DNA from: a virus
DNA: 64,000 nt
Direction: 5' to 3' (one strand)
Virus record (IMG/VR): IMGVR_UViG_3300014914_000003
Span: 62,001-126,000 of that record
The position numbers and the translations under genes are program-made. The notes under the pieces are model-generated. The model was not told where the DNA came from. It ran no database searches and saw only the letters and a program-made list of their open reading frames with translations. How positions within the stretch are numbered: position 1 is the first letter of the stretch; each line of letters starts with the position of its first letter. Positions 35,522 to 41,320 of this stretch are shown one piece after another.

Positions 35522-36076
35522 TTATGGTGTTCGTACAGTACCACCCCCGCCGTGTCGCAAAATAAATCCCGCAAGCTCGTCAGAGAGTCTTCGTAGCTCG
35601 TTTGCCGTAGTAGAAAACGAGGTTGTGTGTCGCTTAGATCGTAGGATGATCGTCACATCCGAATCTGACGACAACACGGTAATCTCTCCATTGCCAATAG
35701 ACATAGTATGTCCGAACCGAACAGTAGCCTGATCCATTCCAACAGCCAATGCCTCATGTAGCTCGGCAAACATCGCCGGGGAATCCAACATACGACAAAG
35801 GACAGGACCAACAACAGGGGAAGCCACAACGCCAGTCGATCGATCCCGAGACACAAGCAACACGAACATGTCGTTGATAGAATGGATGCTGAAAGTTGCA
35901 CTCTTGGAATCAATGTGGCCTATTTCTACCCCCTCTCCCGCAATTACGCTTTCTACATCCTGCGCAAGCGGTAAGAACCGGTCTACTGATTGTATGGCTG
36001 TTGGGCTAGCCAATACCACAAACATCAAACTCAAACTGATCCAAGATGCCCCACTGCCAATCTTTTCTTTCGACAT
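35522..36076 (-). CDS. Membrane-anchored hypothetical protein
   Basis: 184 residues, AAGGAA directly before the ATG. Residues 11-30 form one hydrophobic span (SWISLSLMFVVLASPTAIQS), which may be an anchor or an uncleaved signal. The body is strand-rich (FSIHSINDMFVLLVSRD, GNGEITVLSSDSDVTIIL) with a helical end (NELRRLSDELAGFIL). No family recognised. It lies alone between two tRNA groups. Possible roles are exclusion or envelope interference; nothing in the sequence settles this. Confidence 0.5.
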   Translation of the reverse strand: MSKEKIGSGASWISLSLMFVVLASPTAIQSVDRFLPLAQDVESVIAGEGVEIGHIDSKSATFSIHSINDMFVLLVSRDRSTGVVASPVVGPVLCRMLDSPAMFAELHEALAVGMDQATVRFGHTMSIGNGEITVLSSDSDVTIILRSKRHTTSFSTTANELRRLSDELAGFILRHGGGGTVRTP

Positions 36077-36090
36077 TTCCTTACCCCTAA

Positions 36091-36173
36091 TACCCCTGGT
36101 AGGATTCGAACCTACAAGCCCTTTCGGACAGCGGAGCTTAAACCCGCCACGTCGCCAGTTGCGTCACAGGGGC
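36091..36173 (-). tRNA. tRNA-Leu (TAA)
   Basis: 83 nt. Acceptor GCCCCTG / CAGGGGT (G-T closing pair), anticodon stem GCGGG / TCCGC with loop TTTAAGC, a long variable arm, and T-arm GTAGG TTCGAAT CCTAC. It is the third leucine tRNA in 0.9 kb. Confidence 0.85.
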
Positions 36174-36199
36174 TACAATCTCCCAAGCTGTTTTTCTAA

Positions 36200-36274
36200 C
36201 TTACTCGAAGGGACTCAAACCCCCGACTTCCTGGTCCCAGGCCAGGCGCTCCGGCCAGACTGAGCTATACACTG
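36200..36274 (-). pseudogene. tRNA-Pro (TGG)-like gene with unpaired acceptor arm
   Basis: 75 nt. D-arm TAGCTCAGTCTGGCCGGAGC, anticodon stem CCTGG / CCAGG with loop CCTGGGA (anticodon TGG), and a T-arm GGGGG TTTGAGT CCCTT with two wobble pairs. The expected acceptor strands (CAGTGTA and CGAGTAA) do not pair. It is either a decayed tRNA or one that needs editing. Confidence 0.55.
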
Positions 36275-36303
36275 TTGCTTCGTTGTTCTGCTTAGTATAT
36301 ATC

Positions 36304-36942
36304 CTACGTAGAATGGCCTATCACTTCAACTTCGATTCCACGCTTCCTTGCTTCACCGACTATATGCTTAGTACCCTTCGACTGGGATAGATCATCGTGG
36401 AAAGCAATAAGAAGGTGGGGCTTAGTATCTAGCATCTTGATGTTTCTTCTTATCCCTGCTGATTTCCCATACTTCCTCCATGCTGCCGGAAACTCAACCA
36501 CCTCAAGGCCAAGGTCCAACGCCGTCTCCCGAGCTATCAAGTCAGCACCTTTACAGCCACCCTCGATGATTATGCTGTCAGATGGAAGATCGAACAATCG
36601 TTTGAAGATTGCTTGGCCATTACTCCAATCCCGACCACCACAAACTAGCACCTTCATGGGTTTCTCCAAATACTCGACGATCACATCTCCATGACACGCC
36701 TTTGGCTTACAGAAACACCCCAGCCTCTTACCCCTCAACTCTTCCACTCGTGCGGCAAACTCCTGGTCAACCCGCAACCGCTTCAGGAAATACTCCCGGT
36801 ACAACGCGATTGCCCGCTCACGACCACCATCCCGCGTTACGCTATATGGGTTACCCCAATAGCCATCGTGGCCATGTCCCTCCCGACCGACGTACACATC
36901 GTATTCGTGTGTCCGAATGTTTACTACTGTGGTCTCAGCCAT
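36304..36942 (-). CDS. DUF4326-SLOG (YspA-like) fusion protein
   Basis: 212 residues. Residues 1-95 match DUF4326: YVGREGHGHDGYWGNPYSVT near residues 17-36, and LGCFCKPKACHGDVIVEYLE near residues 73-92. Residues 96-212 are a SLOG/YspA-like Rossmann domain (MKVLVCGGRDWSNGQAIFKR, SIIIEGGCKGADLIARETAL, PHLLIAFHDDLSQSKGTKHI). SLOG proteins are thought to sense or process nucleotide-derived ligands. Separate DUF4326 and YspA-like genes are common in phages; here they are one polypeptide. It may act in nucleotide metabolism or in an anti-defence role; no experimental basis is visible. Confidence 0.75.
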   Translation of the reverse strand: MAETTVVNIRTHEYDVYVGREGHGHDGYWGNPYSVTRDGGRERAIALYREYFLKRLRVDQEFAARVEELRGKRLGCFCKPKACHGDVIVEYLEKPMKVLVCGGRDWSNGQAIFKRLFDLPSDSIIIEGGCKGADLIARETALDLGLEVVEFPAAWRKYGKSAGIRRNIKMLDTKPHLLIAFHDDLSQSKGTKHIVGEARKRGIEVEVIGHST

Positions 36943-37088
36943 GTCTCAGCCTGTTCCTTAGCCTCATCCCACACTGGCTTAAACGCCTCAGCCGACCAAT
37001 GGAACTCCCCGGTCTCTCGCCTCTCTTGGGTGACCATCACAGCCAGCATGTTCGAGATGACCTTCTTTGCGTCTGGCTTAACCTCCAT
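36924..37088 (-). CDS. Small protein, 54 residues
   Basis: The ATG at 37088 has GGGAG seven bases upstream. The product is amphipathic and helical (MEVKPDAKKVISNMLAVMVT, then QERRETGEF and AFKPVWDEAKEQAETW). It overlaps the next gene by 19 bases. The frame is open upstream as far as the TAG that ends the 37131 gene, so the two could be halves of one ancestral gene. No family recognised. Confidence 0.45.
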   Translation of the reverse strand: MEVKPDAKKVISNMLAVMVTQERRETGEFHWSAEAFKPVWDEAKEQAETWLRPQ

Positions 37089-37130
37089 CGGGGCTCCCGA
37101 CCGAGCCTTATACGCTGATGCTGATGCTTG

Positions 37131-37313
37131 CTATCCAGCAAGCTGAATCGCAACATGAGCCTCGGCTATATCATAATGCTGTGCCAATTCTGCTGCCCAG
37201 GCGGGTATCTCCCACATCCCTGTTTCGGAAAGCTGGATCAAGTTTCCACAAACCTGATCGGCCTCTTCTTCTGTCAACAGTTCCCGCTTGATGATCTTCT
37301 GCCCAGTCGTCAT
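37131..37313 (-). CDS. Small hypothetical protein, 60 residues
   Basis: It starts at the ATG at 37313 (MTTGQKIIKRELLTEEEADQ) after a GGAG. It is helical with a SETGMWEIPAWAAELAQHYD segment and ends at TAG (37131-37133). The same frame continues open for 14 codons into the ATG of the 54-residue gene. It follows a strong terminator (37336-37357), so it must use a promoter I cannot see or read-through. Function unknown. Confidence 0.45.
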   Translation of the reverse strand: MTTGQKIIKRELLTEEEADQVCGNLIQLSETGMWEIPAWAAELAQHYDIAEAHVAIQLAG

Positions 37314-37335
37314 GGTCCGATACTCCACAAAAAAA

Positions 37336-37357
37336 AGCCTGCGATTTCTCGCAGGCT
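37336..37357 (-). terminator. Strong rho-independent terminator
   Basis: Minus-strand stem AGCCTGCGA / TCGCAGGCT with a four-base loop, followed by eight T residues. It follows the 27-residue micro-ORF. Confidence 0.8.
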
Positions 37358-37386
37358 AAGGTCTCCATCAAAAAAACAGACAGACC

Positions 37387-37470
37387 CTAGCCCGCATCAC
37401 CACCCAATGCGCGTGGATTGCGTGCGGCGACTAAATTGGCGGGCTTATACTGTCTATGTTTCATCTTCAT
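37387..37470 (-). CDS. Micro-ORF, 27 residues, basic
   Basis: The ATG at 37470 is preceded by AGGAGG seven bases away and by a class B promoter ending at 37492. The product begins MKMKHRQYKPANLVAARNPR and ends GGDAG before TAG. A terminator lies 30 bases further on. A separate promoter, an ideal Shine-Dalgarno and a terminator around so short a frame make a real transcript unit likely. The strong positive charge suggests RNA or nucleoprotein binding, but that is a guess. Confidence 0.5.
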   Translation of the reverse strand: MKMKHRQYKPANLVAARNPRALGGDAG

Positions 37471-37491
37471 CGTTCTTCCTCCTGCTATATC

Positions 37492-37530
37492 ATTATACCC
37501 CAAACTCCGGTGTTTGTTCCACAAAAAGTG
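37492..37530 (-). promoter_or_regulatory. Class B promoter
   Basis: Minus-strand TTTTTGTGGAACAA, a 15-base spacer, GTATAAT. It stands 22 bases upstream of the micro-ORF ATG. One of four sites with the same spacer length. Confidence 0.65.
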
Positions 37531-37539
37531 AAAAAATCT

Positions 37540-37565
37540 GGTGCCGCCCCTTATGGGACGACACC
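37540..37565 (-). terminator. Terminator after the small membrane protein gene
   Basis: Minus-strand hairpin GGTGTCGTCCC ... GGGCGGCACC with a four-base loop, followed by six T residues, 29 bases past the stop at 37594. Confidence 0.7.
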
Positions 37566-37593
37566 GTTACTCCACCCACACATGGTGGGCAAG

Positions 37594-37710
37594 CTAGAGC
37601 AAAGCCAGCAACAACCACACAAGGCCGCCACCGACGCCAACGGCCACAATGTATCGCCACATAGCGACAACCCAAAAAATCGGCTTAAACCACCACGGAA
37701 AATCAAACAT
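37594..37710 (-). CDS. Small membrane protein, 38 residues
   Basis: It starts at ATG 37710 with GGAGAG upstream and overlaps the previous gene by eight bases. The product begins MFDFPWWFKPIFWVVAMWRY and continues with IVAVGVGGGLVWLLLALL, two hydrophobic stretches joined by one Arg-Tyr turn. It could span the membrane once or as a hairpin, as small phage holin-like or exclusion peptides do. No family can be claimed. Confidence 0.5.
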   Translation of the reverse strand: MFDFPWWFKPIFWVVAMWRYIVAVGVGGGLVWLLLALL

Positions 37711-37924
37711 CTGTCTCTCCACCTTTCATGTGCTTGAACTTCTCCATCTGTCCAAGCCTTTTCTCAGCCTGCTTGCGAGTCGGATAGCATCCGAACTTGC
37801 GACCTGTCTTCTCGCTGTACACACAGTAGGGCTTACTCTTCGGACCGTCCTTGCGAATCACAGCCGTCGCAGCCTCCATCGCACGTTCCGCTGCCCTCTT
37901 GACTTCTTTATCCCAGTCTGTCAT
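37703..37924 (-). CDS. Small conserved phage protein with a YCVYSE-KTGR-FGCYPT motif
   Basis: 73 residues. A helical N-terminus (MTDWDKEVKRAAERAMEAAT) is followed by a compact basic motif (KPYCVYSEKTGRKFGCYPTR, residues 31-50) and AEKRLGQMEKFKH. The last pattern (CV-S-x-T-GR-FG-Y-T-AE-RL-Q) is familiar from many tailed phages as a small domain sometimes attached to structural or prohead proteins, with no proven function that I know of. It overlaps a micro-ORF upstream and the membrane-protein gene downstream. Confidence 0.6.
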   Translation of the reverse strand: MTDWDKEVKRAAERAMEAATAVIRKDGPKSKPYCVYSEKTGRKFGCYPTRKQAEKRLGQMEKFKHMKGGETDV

Positions 37925-38000
37925 CCTGATCCTCGCCCCCCCCCACTCTCAATACAGCACGATCCAGCATGAAAATCACCTCGATGCCTAAAGCGTGCAT
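37908..38000 (-). CDS. Micro-ORF, 30 residues
   Basis: ATG at 38000 after AGGAGG (seven-base spacing). The product begins MHALGIEVIFMLDRAVLRVG. A run of nine G in the coding strand (37936-37944) lies just past mid-frame and would shift the frame on slippage. The stop overlaps the start of the next gene by 17 bases. The only support is the strong Shine-Dalgarno and gene packing. Confidence 0.3.
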   Translation of the reverse strand: MHALGIEVIFMLDRAVLRVGGGEDQDDRLG

Positions 38001-38076
38001 ACGGCGCCTCCTGGGTTTGGGGGTCTCACGACCCCAGCGAGACACGAAAAGGCAGCAGCGGCCACTACAGGCGTTT

Positions 38077-38553
38077 CTAGGCTACCTCTGGTCGTTCGTC
38101 ACCAAATCCGTCAGCCGTATAATACTCACGCTCTCTTGCTGTCTTCTTCGCGTGACAATTGGCGCAACGGACTACACATTTGTCGATTTCTTTCAGCACA
38201 GACGCCCACGGGTGGGTGGTTAGCATTGTTGTTATGCCTCTCGTCTTTACCCCCCCCCGCACATGGTCAAATTCAAGCGTAGCTGGATGTTTTTCTTTGC
38301 AGTCAACTCACGGATGCGACTTCAAGTATTCCAGCATGAGTGGCCTATTGATAGCGGCGGTACGTTCGTAATTCGATCGAGACCTGCTGATAGCACGCCT
38401 CCGAATATCGGGTTGGTTGGCATATCGTTTCTTCTCGTATGCTCTGTGACACAATTTGCACCACGAACAATAGCCATCCTTCCGACTTTTCCGTTTGCGA
38501 AATTCGGATACTGGCTTTTCTACTCTACATTGTGAGCACGTCTTTAATCTCAC
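38077..38553 (-). pseudogene. HNH endonuclease interrupted by TGA at a zinc cysteine
   Basis: The same frame is open on both sides of a single TGA (38308-38310). Before it: CSQCRVEKPVSEFRKRKSRK and later LEYLKSHP. After it: VDCKEKHPATLEFDHVRGGV and a complete C-terminal CVVRCANCHAKKT. The intact paralogue at 32657 reads YLQSHPCVDC at this point, so TGA replaces the first cysteine of the C-x2-C zinc pair. A single base change from TGT or TGC would explain it. Initiation is at GTG 38553, overlapping the end of the lipoprotein gene. Confidence 0.75.
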
Positions 38554-38762
38554 GGCAAACTATCCATCGCTGCAACAAAGCCATCTTCGAACTTATCGGC
38601 GTTGTCGAAAAAAAGTTCCCAACAGACTCCAAGGCCGTCCACACAAGCTGAGATATCCCACCCTTGAACATCGCTTGCAGCCCCCTCAAGGAGATTGCAA
38701 CCACTACACATGACTAAACATGTAAGAAAAACCACCAAAGAAATCTTACTTCGCAACATCAT
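38550..38762 (-). CDS. Small lipoprotein
   Basis: 70 residues from the ATG at 38762, with GGAGG seven bases upstream. N-terminal signal MMLRSKISLVVFLTCLVMCS, then a lipobox-like CSGC (lipidated Cys at about position 22), followed by NLLEGAASDVQGW and an acidic, helical end. Small phage lipoproteins are known as superinfection-exclusion factors (for example Llp of T5) or as outer-membrane spanins; this one lacks the proline-rich spanin body. If the reading is correct the host would be a diderm or at least lipoprotein-processing bacterium. Confidence 0.6.
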   Translation of the reverse strand: MMLRSKISLVVFLTCLVMCSGCNLLEGAASDVQGWDISACVDGLGVCWELFFDNADKFEDGFVAAMDSLP

Positions 38763-39150
38763 TCCACACACCTCCGAGTTCGTCCCACTTTGATATCGGA
38801 AATTACCTTCCGCTGTACTCCAAACATTACCGCGATCTCTTGTTGTGTTCTAGTCCCGAGTTTAAGCAATTGACGGATTACTGGTATGTCAAGGTTGGTC
38901 GACTTAGCGGCACCGCACTTTTCCCCATTATTGTCTGGCTGAAAGTGATTACCATGTCGCATTTTATCAGTCATATTGTTAGCATGGGTATCATATCTCA
39001 AGTTGATCAAACAATTATTGGCTTTGTCGCCGTCATTGTGACACACCTCAGTATTTTTGGGCTGATCTGGACGAGTCGTCTCACTCTACCATGTGTAGAA
39101 ATCTGATACACGCTCTCAAAACCATGGATATCTTTCCACTGTTCAAGCAT
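38759..39150 (-). pseudogene. NUMOD4-HNH endonuclease with internal deletion and frameshift
   Basis: The 5' part (from ATG 39150) encodes a NUMOD4 module: WKDIHGFESVYQISTHGRVR. It then leaves frame at about 39045. In another frame the rest of an HNH core follows at once: VCHNDGDKANNCLINLRYDT, then DIPVIRQLLKLGTRTQQEIA and the C-terminal helix-turn-helix ending RTRRCVE. About 60-70 residues that normally link the two halves (including the HRLVA helix) are missing at the junction. The gene cannot make a full enzyme. Confidence 0.7.
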
Positions 39151-39400
39151 TGTCTCCCCATCCAGAACCACTACCCCTTTTTCCAACATTGGGGGGTTTC
39201 CGCATCGGCGGAAACCTACGATAGATTTCCCCAGCCGGTACTTTGCGGAGTTCTTGCAACCAAGCATCTTCGGCTTCTGGTGTCCAGGCGTTTGGACTAC
39301 CTATAGAGTCAAGCACCTCTTGGTTTGGCGGGTCTCTTTTGACCCGCTCCCGCTCCTGAACTCGCCGTTGTTTCTTTTTCTTCTTGCTGCTCTGGCCCAT
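39143..39400 (-). CDS. Small basic hypothetical protein
   Basis: 85 residues with GAGGA upstream. N-terminus very basic (MGQSSKKKKKQRRVQERERV), then a short folded part (WTPEAEDAWLQELRKVPAGE) and a glycine-rich end (GKRGSGSGWGDNA). It might bind nucleic acid. Its TGA overlaps the ATG of the endonuclease relic, and it follows two small ORFs in tight order. No family recognised. Confidence 0.5.
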   Translation of the reverse strand: MGQSSKKKKKQRRVQERERVKRDPPNQEVLDSIGSPNAWTPEAEDAWLQELRKVPAGEIYRRFPPMRKPPNVGKRGSGSGWGDNA

Positions 39401-39403
39401 CGT

Positions 39404-39532
39404 TTATGTATCCTCGTTTCGGAGCATTTTCGCCAACATCTTTTGCCACATCGGCCCAATATCATTATGCGCACAACCCTTGATCCATCGTCCCATGACG
39501 AAAGCGGCATAGCATTGTGTGGCTACGCCCAT
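39404..39532 (-). CDS. Small hypothetical protein, 42 residues
   Basis: It starts at ATG 39532, overlapping the end of the previous ORF. The product begins MGVATQCYAAFVMGRWIKGC and ends in a helical QKMLAKMLRNEDT. Three bases separate it from the next gene. The support is the tight packing and a plausible amphipathic sequence only. Confidence 0.35.
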   Translation of the reverse strand: MGVATQCYAAFVMGRWIKGCAHNDIGPMWQKMLAKMLRNEDT

Positions 39533-39663
39533 CTCTTTTTGCAATGAGCACAGAATTTTGGATCAGCAGCATACGCAGTTAAAAACCGCTTTCTCTGTGT
39601 CTCATGCCCACGGCGAGCAGCGGCTCGCATCGCATCTTTACCAGTAAGCCCACTGTCAGACAT
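39523..39663 (-). CDS. Small protein, 46 residues, start inside tRNA-Thr
   Basis: ATG at 39663 with AGGAGAGG upstream. The product begins MSDSGLTGKDAMRAAARRGH and ends KFCAHCKKRW, leaving one C-x2-C pair, as in the first knuckle of an HNH protein cut short. The Shine-Dalgarno lies just 3' of the anticodon arm and the ATG in the T-arm of tRNA-Thr. It may be a relic of an inserted nuclease rather than a working gene. Confidence 0.35.
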   Translation of the reverse strand: MSDSGLTGKDAMRAAARRGHETQRKRFLTAYAADPKFCAHCKKRWA

Positions 39664-39718
39664 GCACTGACCTCTCCTGTTTACAAGACAGGCGCATCGC
39701 TATCTATGCTTAGCGGGC
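39647..39718 (-). tRNA. tRNA-Thr (TGT), atypical T-loop
   Basis: 72 nt. Acceptor GCCCGCT / AGTGGGC, D-stem GCAT / ATGC, anticodon stem CCTGT / ACAGG with loop CTTGTAA, T-stem GTCAG / CTGAC. The T-loop reads TGCATGT rather than a TTC-type loop, which would weaken the usual D-loop contact. Covariance tools may score it low. It overlaps the start of a small ORF by 17 bases. Confidence 0.7.
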
Positions 39719-39724
39719 GCAAAT

Positions 39725-39964
39725 TCATTTCGTCACCTCTTGTACAACTTCCGCTAAGTCATCAAGACCCCTACGGGATACCACCACAACCTGTTTTTCT
39801 TTGTTGTCTGGGTGTGTGTAATCATTTGCGATCAATAGGTTCTTGGCCCAACCAATCAAATTCTCTCGTTCGTTCCAGATACACCGTGGACATCGCCAGC
39901 CATTCATATGCCGATAGAGGCCAACGACCGCTCCACAACGATCACACTTTATTTTTTTTGACAT
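39725..39964 (-). CDS. Small zinc-ribbon protein
   Basis: 79 residues. C-x2-C (CDRC) at residues 7-10 and C-x2-C (CPRC) at residues 25-28 form a zinc ribbon (MSKKIKCDRCGAVVGLYRHM). A helical segment follows (NERENLIGWAKNLLIANDY) and then a strand-helix end (KQVVVVSRRGLDDLAEVVQE). It could bind nucleic acid or a protein partner; no specific family recognised. It lies seven bases upstream of tRNA-Thr. Confidence 0.6.
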   Translation of the reverse strand: MSKKIKCDRCGAVVGLYRHMNGWRCPRCIWNERENLIGWAKNLLIANDYTHPDNKEKQVVVVSRRGLDDLAEVVQEVTK

Positions 39965-39988
39965 CTTCTGGATTCATACCATCGTATC

Positions 39989-40288
39989 CTAAAAGCCCAT
40001 CTGAACTTCATACTCTCTCCATACAGCCGCTCGAAATTCTTTCGAGAGTGGATGGACGGCGTAGGCCATCGCCTTCTTCCTACCCGTCGCACGGCAGAAG
40101 TTGTCGCCGGGATGACAAACTGCCAGTCCACGACCAACCATCTTTCCGTTCAGATTGACCGTAGCCAACGAACACCTACGATTTTCATCAACGCAGATAC
40201 CTGTCAGACCCTCGATCTCGTCTGGCGCACAGAACTTGTGGTCAAACCGTACTTCAACTTCGTCGGAACCTAATGCTACTCTCAACAT
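39989..40288 (-). CDS. Hypothetical protein with CxATGRKKA motif
   Basis: 99 residues; AAGGAGAAAATAG before the ATG. It is strand-rich at the start (MLRVALGSDEVEVRFDHKF) with a NRRCSLATVNLNG core, a basic motif (FCRATGRKKAMAYAVHPLSK, residues 64-83) and a helical end (FRAAVWREYEVQMGF). Similar small proteins with a C-x-ATGRKKA segment occur in phage genomes as I recall, with no known role. Well-formed start and codon use support a real gene. Confidence 0.55.
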   Translation of the reverse strand: MLRVALGSDEVEVRFDHKFCAPDEIEGLTGICVDENRRCSLATVNLNGKMVGRGLAVCHPGDNFCRATGRKKAMAYAVHPLSKEFRAAVWREYEVQMGF

Positions 40289-40320
40289 CTATTTTCTCCT
40301 TTTGTGTCGAACCTACTCAA

Positions 40321-40458
40321 TGGCGAGCGCTGGATTCGAACCAGCAGTCCTCTTCCTTCACCCCTTGGTCCCAGAAAATGGGGACGGTGGATTACAGGAC
40401 GCCCCACCAAGCTTGCTCCAACAATACACTCCCTAACAAGTAGTGCGTTAAACTCGCC
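40321..40458 (-). ncRNA. tRNA-like RNA, 138 nt, with inserted structure
   Basis: The two ends form a 7-bp acceptor (GGCGAGT / GCTCGCC, one G-T pair), and the 3' end has a perfect T-arm (GCTGG TTCGAAT CCAGC) with discriminator A. Between them no ordinary D- and anticodon arms can be placed in 76-90 nt. Instead there is a nested fold (GTCCT ... AGGAC around GTCCC ... GGGAC). It may be a tRNA with an insertion or small intron, or a tRNA-mimic RNA. It lies two bases from tRNA-Glu. Confidence 0.4.
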
Positions 40459-40460
40459 AC

Positions 40461-40533
40461 TACCCCCAGCGAGATTCGAACTCGCGTCATCGGACTGAGA
40501 ATCCGATATCCTCTGCCACTAGAAGATGGGGGC
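40461..40533 (-). tRNA. tRNA-Glu (CTC)
   Basis: 73 nt. Acceptor GCCCCCA / TGGGGGT, anticodon stem TCGGA / TCCGA with loop TTCTCAG, T-arm GCGAG TTCGAAT CTCGC. The stretch upstream (40534-40766) holds no gene that I can support. Confidence 0.85.
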
Positions 40534-40766
40534 CTCATCGGGCCTCGCACCCGTTCGGCGGTCACTATTCCGGCGTTCACCGCTAACTACCGCGACATCG
40601 GTTTCGGCACAGTTTCTTGACCCGGAACAGCGTACAGTAGGTTGCCTTCGTTCGCATCTGACCCGGCAACGGCAGTGATGCTTACCCACCCGTAAGTGCT
40701 ACTGTCCTCCGATTATCGCTGTCCACGACGGCCTCATGCTCTCTCTTGTGTCGCCAAGAGTTAGAT

Positions 40767-40955
40767 TCATGTCCGGGAACCAGTCCCGGCTACTCTCTTC
40801 TTTGCCGGATACTCGTTCATATATAACCTCTGTGCATTACAGCAGTCGTCACACCTACATACCCAATGTGATCGATAACCACCACGATTTTCTGATCGTT
40901 CAACAACGAGCAGTTTTCCGAAACGAATATTAGTAAGATCGATAAAGCTAGACAT
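40767..40955 (-). pseudogene. N-terminal relic of a homing endonuclease (CRCD zinc module)
   Basis: 62 residues. The start FIDLTNIRFGKLLVVERSEN and HWVCRCDDC match the N-terminal zinc module of AP2/HNH-type phage endonucleases, which continue with a second CGC pair and then nuclease or AP2 domains. Here the frame diverges after CRCDDC and stops. No further domain follows in the next 230 bases. Confidence 0.6.
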
Positions 40956-40957
40956 TG

Positions 40958-41275
40958 TTACTCTGCGTCTCCTGCATTCCCTTCTCTTCGTCTCGACGGC
41001 AATACGCTCGGGTTGGGCGATGGAAATTTCGGCTGGCCCGTTGGAGGCGGCGATATCGGCGGTAGCTCAAACGGCTCTGGCCGATCCGCATCAAGCTCTA
41101 GGTCTTCCGGTAATCGCTTCGGAAGTATGGTGACTGGCGGTGATTGGATTCGTTCGATCTCGTTGAGTAGAAACTGCACCACACCACACAACTCGCTGAC
41201 CAACACCTTCGGGTGCTTGGTTGCTGTAGACCGACTAATGTCGGCAACTTTCGCTTTTGCTTGTTCGAGATTCAT
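40958..41275 (-). CDS. Small protein with helical N-terminus and proline-rich tail
   Basis: 105 residues from the ATG at 41275 (MNLEQAKAKVADISRSTATK), with GGAGAAAAAGAG upstream; the longer ORF adds seven unlikely residues. Residues 1-55 are helical (SELCGVVQFLLNEIERIQSP). The remainder is proline-rich (FELPPISPPPTGQPKFPSPN). It is driven by a class B promoter. Unknown function; proline-rich ends often bind host proteins, but no specific ligand can be named. Confidence 0.5.
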   Translation of the reverse strand: MNLEQAKAKVADISRSTATKHPKVLVSELCGVVQFLLNEIERIQSPPVTILPKRLPEDLELDADRPEPFELPPISPPPTGQPKFPSPNPSVLPSRRREGNAGDAE

Positions 41276-41320
41276 CTCTTTTTCTCCAAGGCCCAAAACT
41301 GAACTTATCTGCTACATACC

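Noticed and set aside
36924-37133. Use of TAG as a sense codon across the genome.
   Set aside because: Several clear genes end in TAG (11131, 41513, 41953, 32657), and no suppressor tRNA with anticodon CTA was seen.
38308-38310. Selenocysteine at the HNH TGA.
   Set aside because: No obvious hairpin of SECIS type follows, and HNH zinc sites are not known selenoproteins. A nonsense mutation is the simpler reading.
40534-40766. Possible further tRNA (stem CCGGGACTGGTTCCCGG) or small ORF.
   Set aside because: The loop lacks T33, no D- or T-arm fits, and the open frames have no ribosome site.
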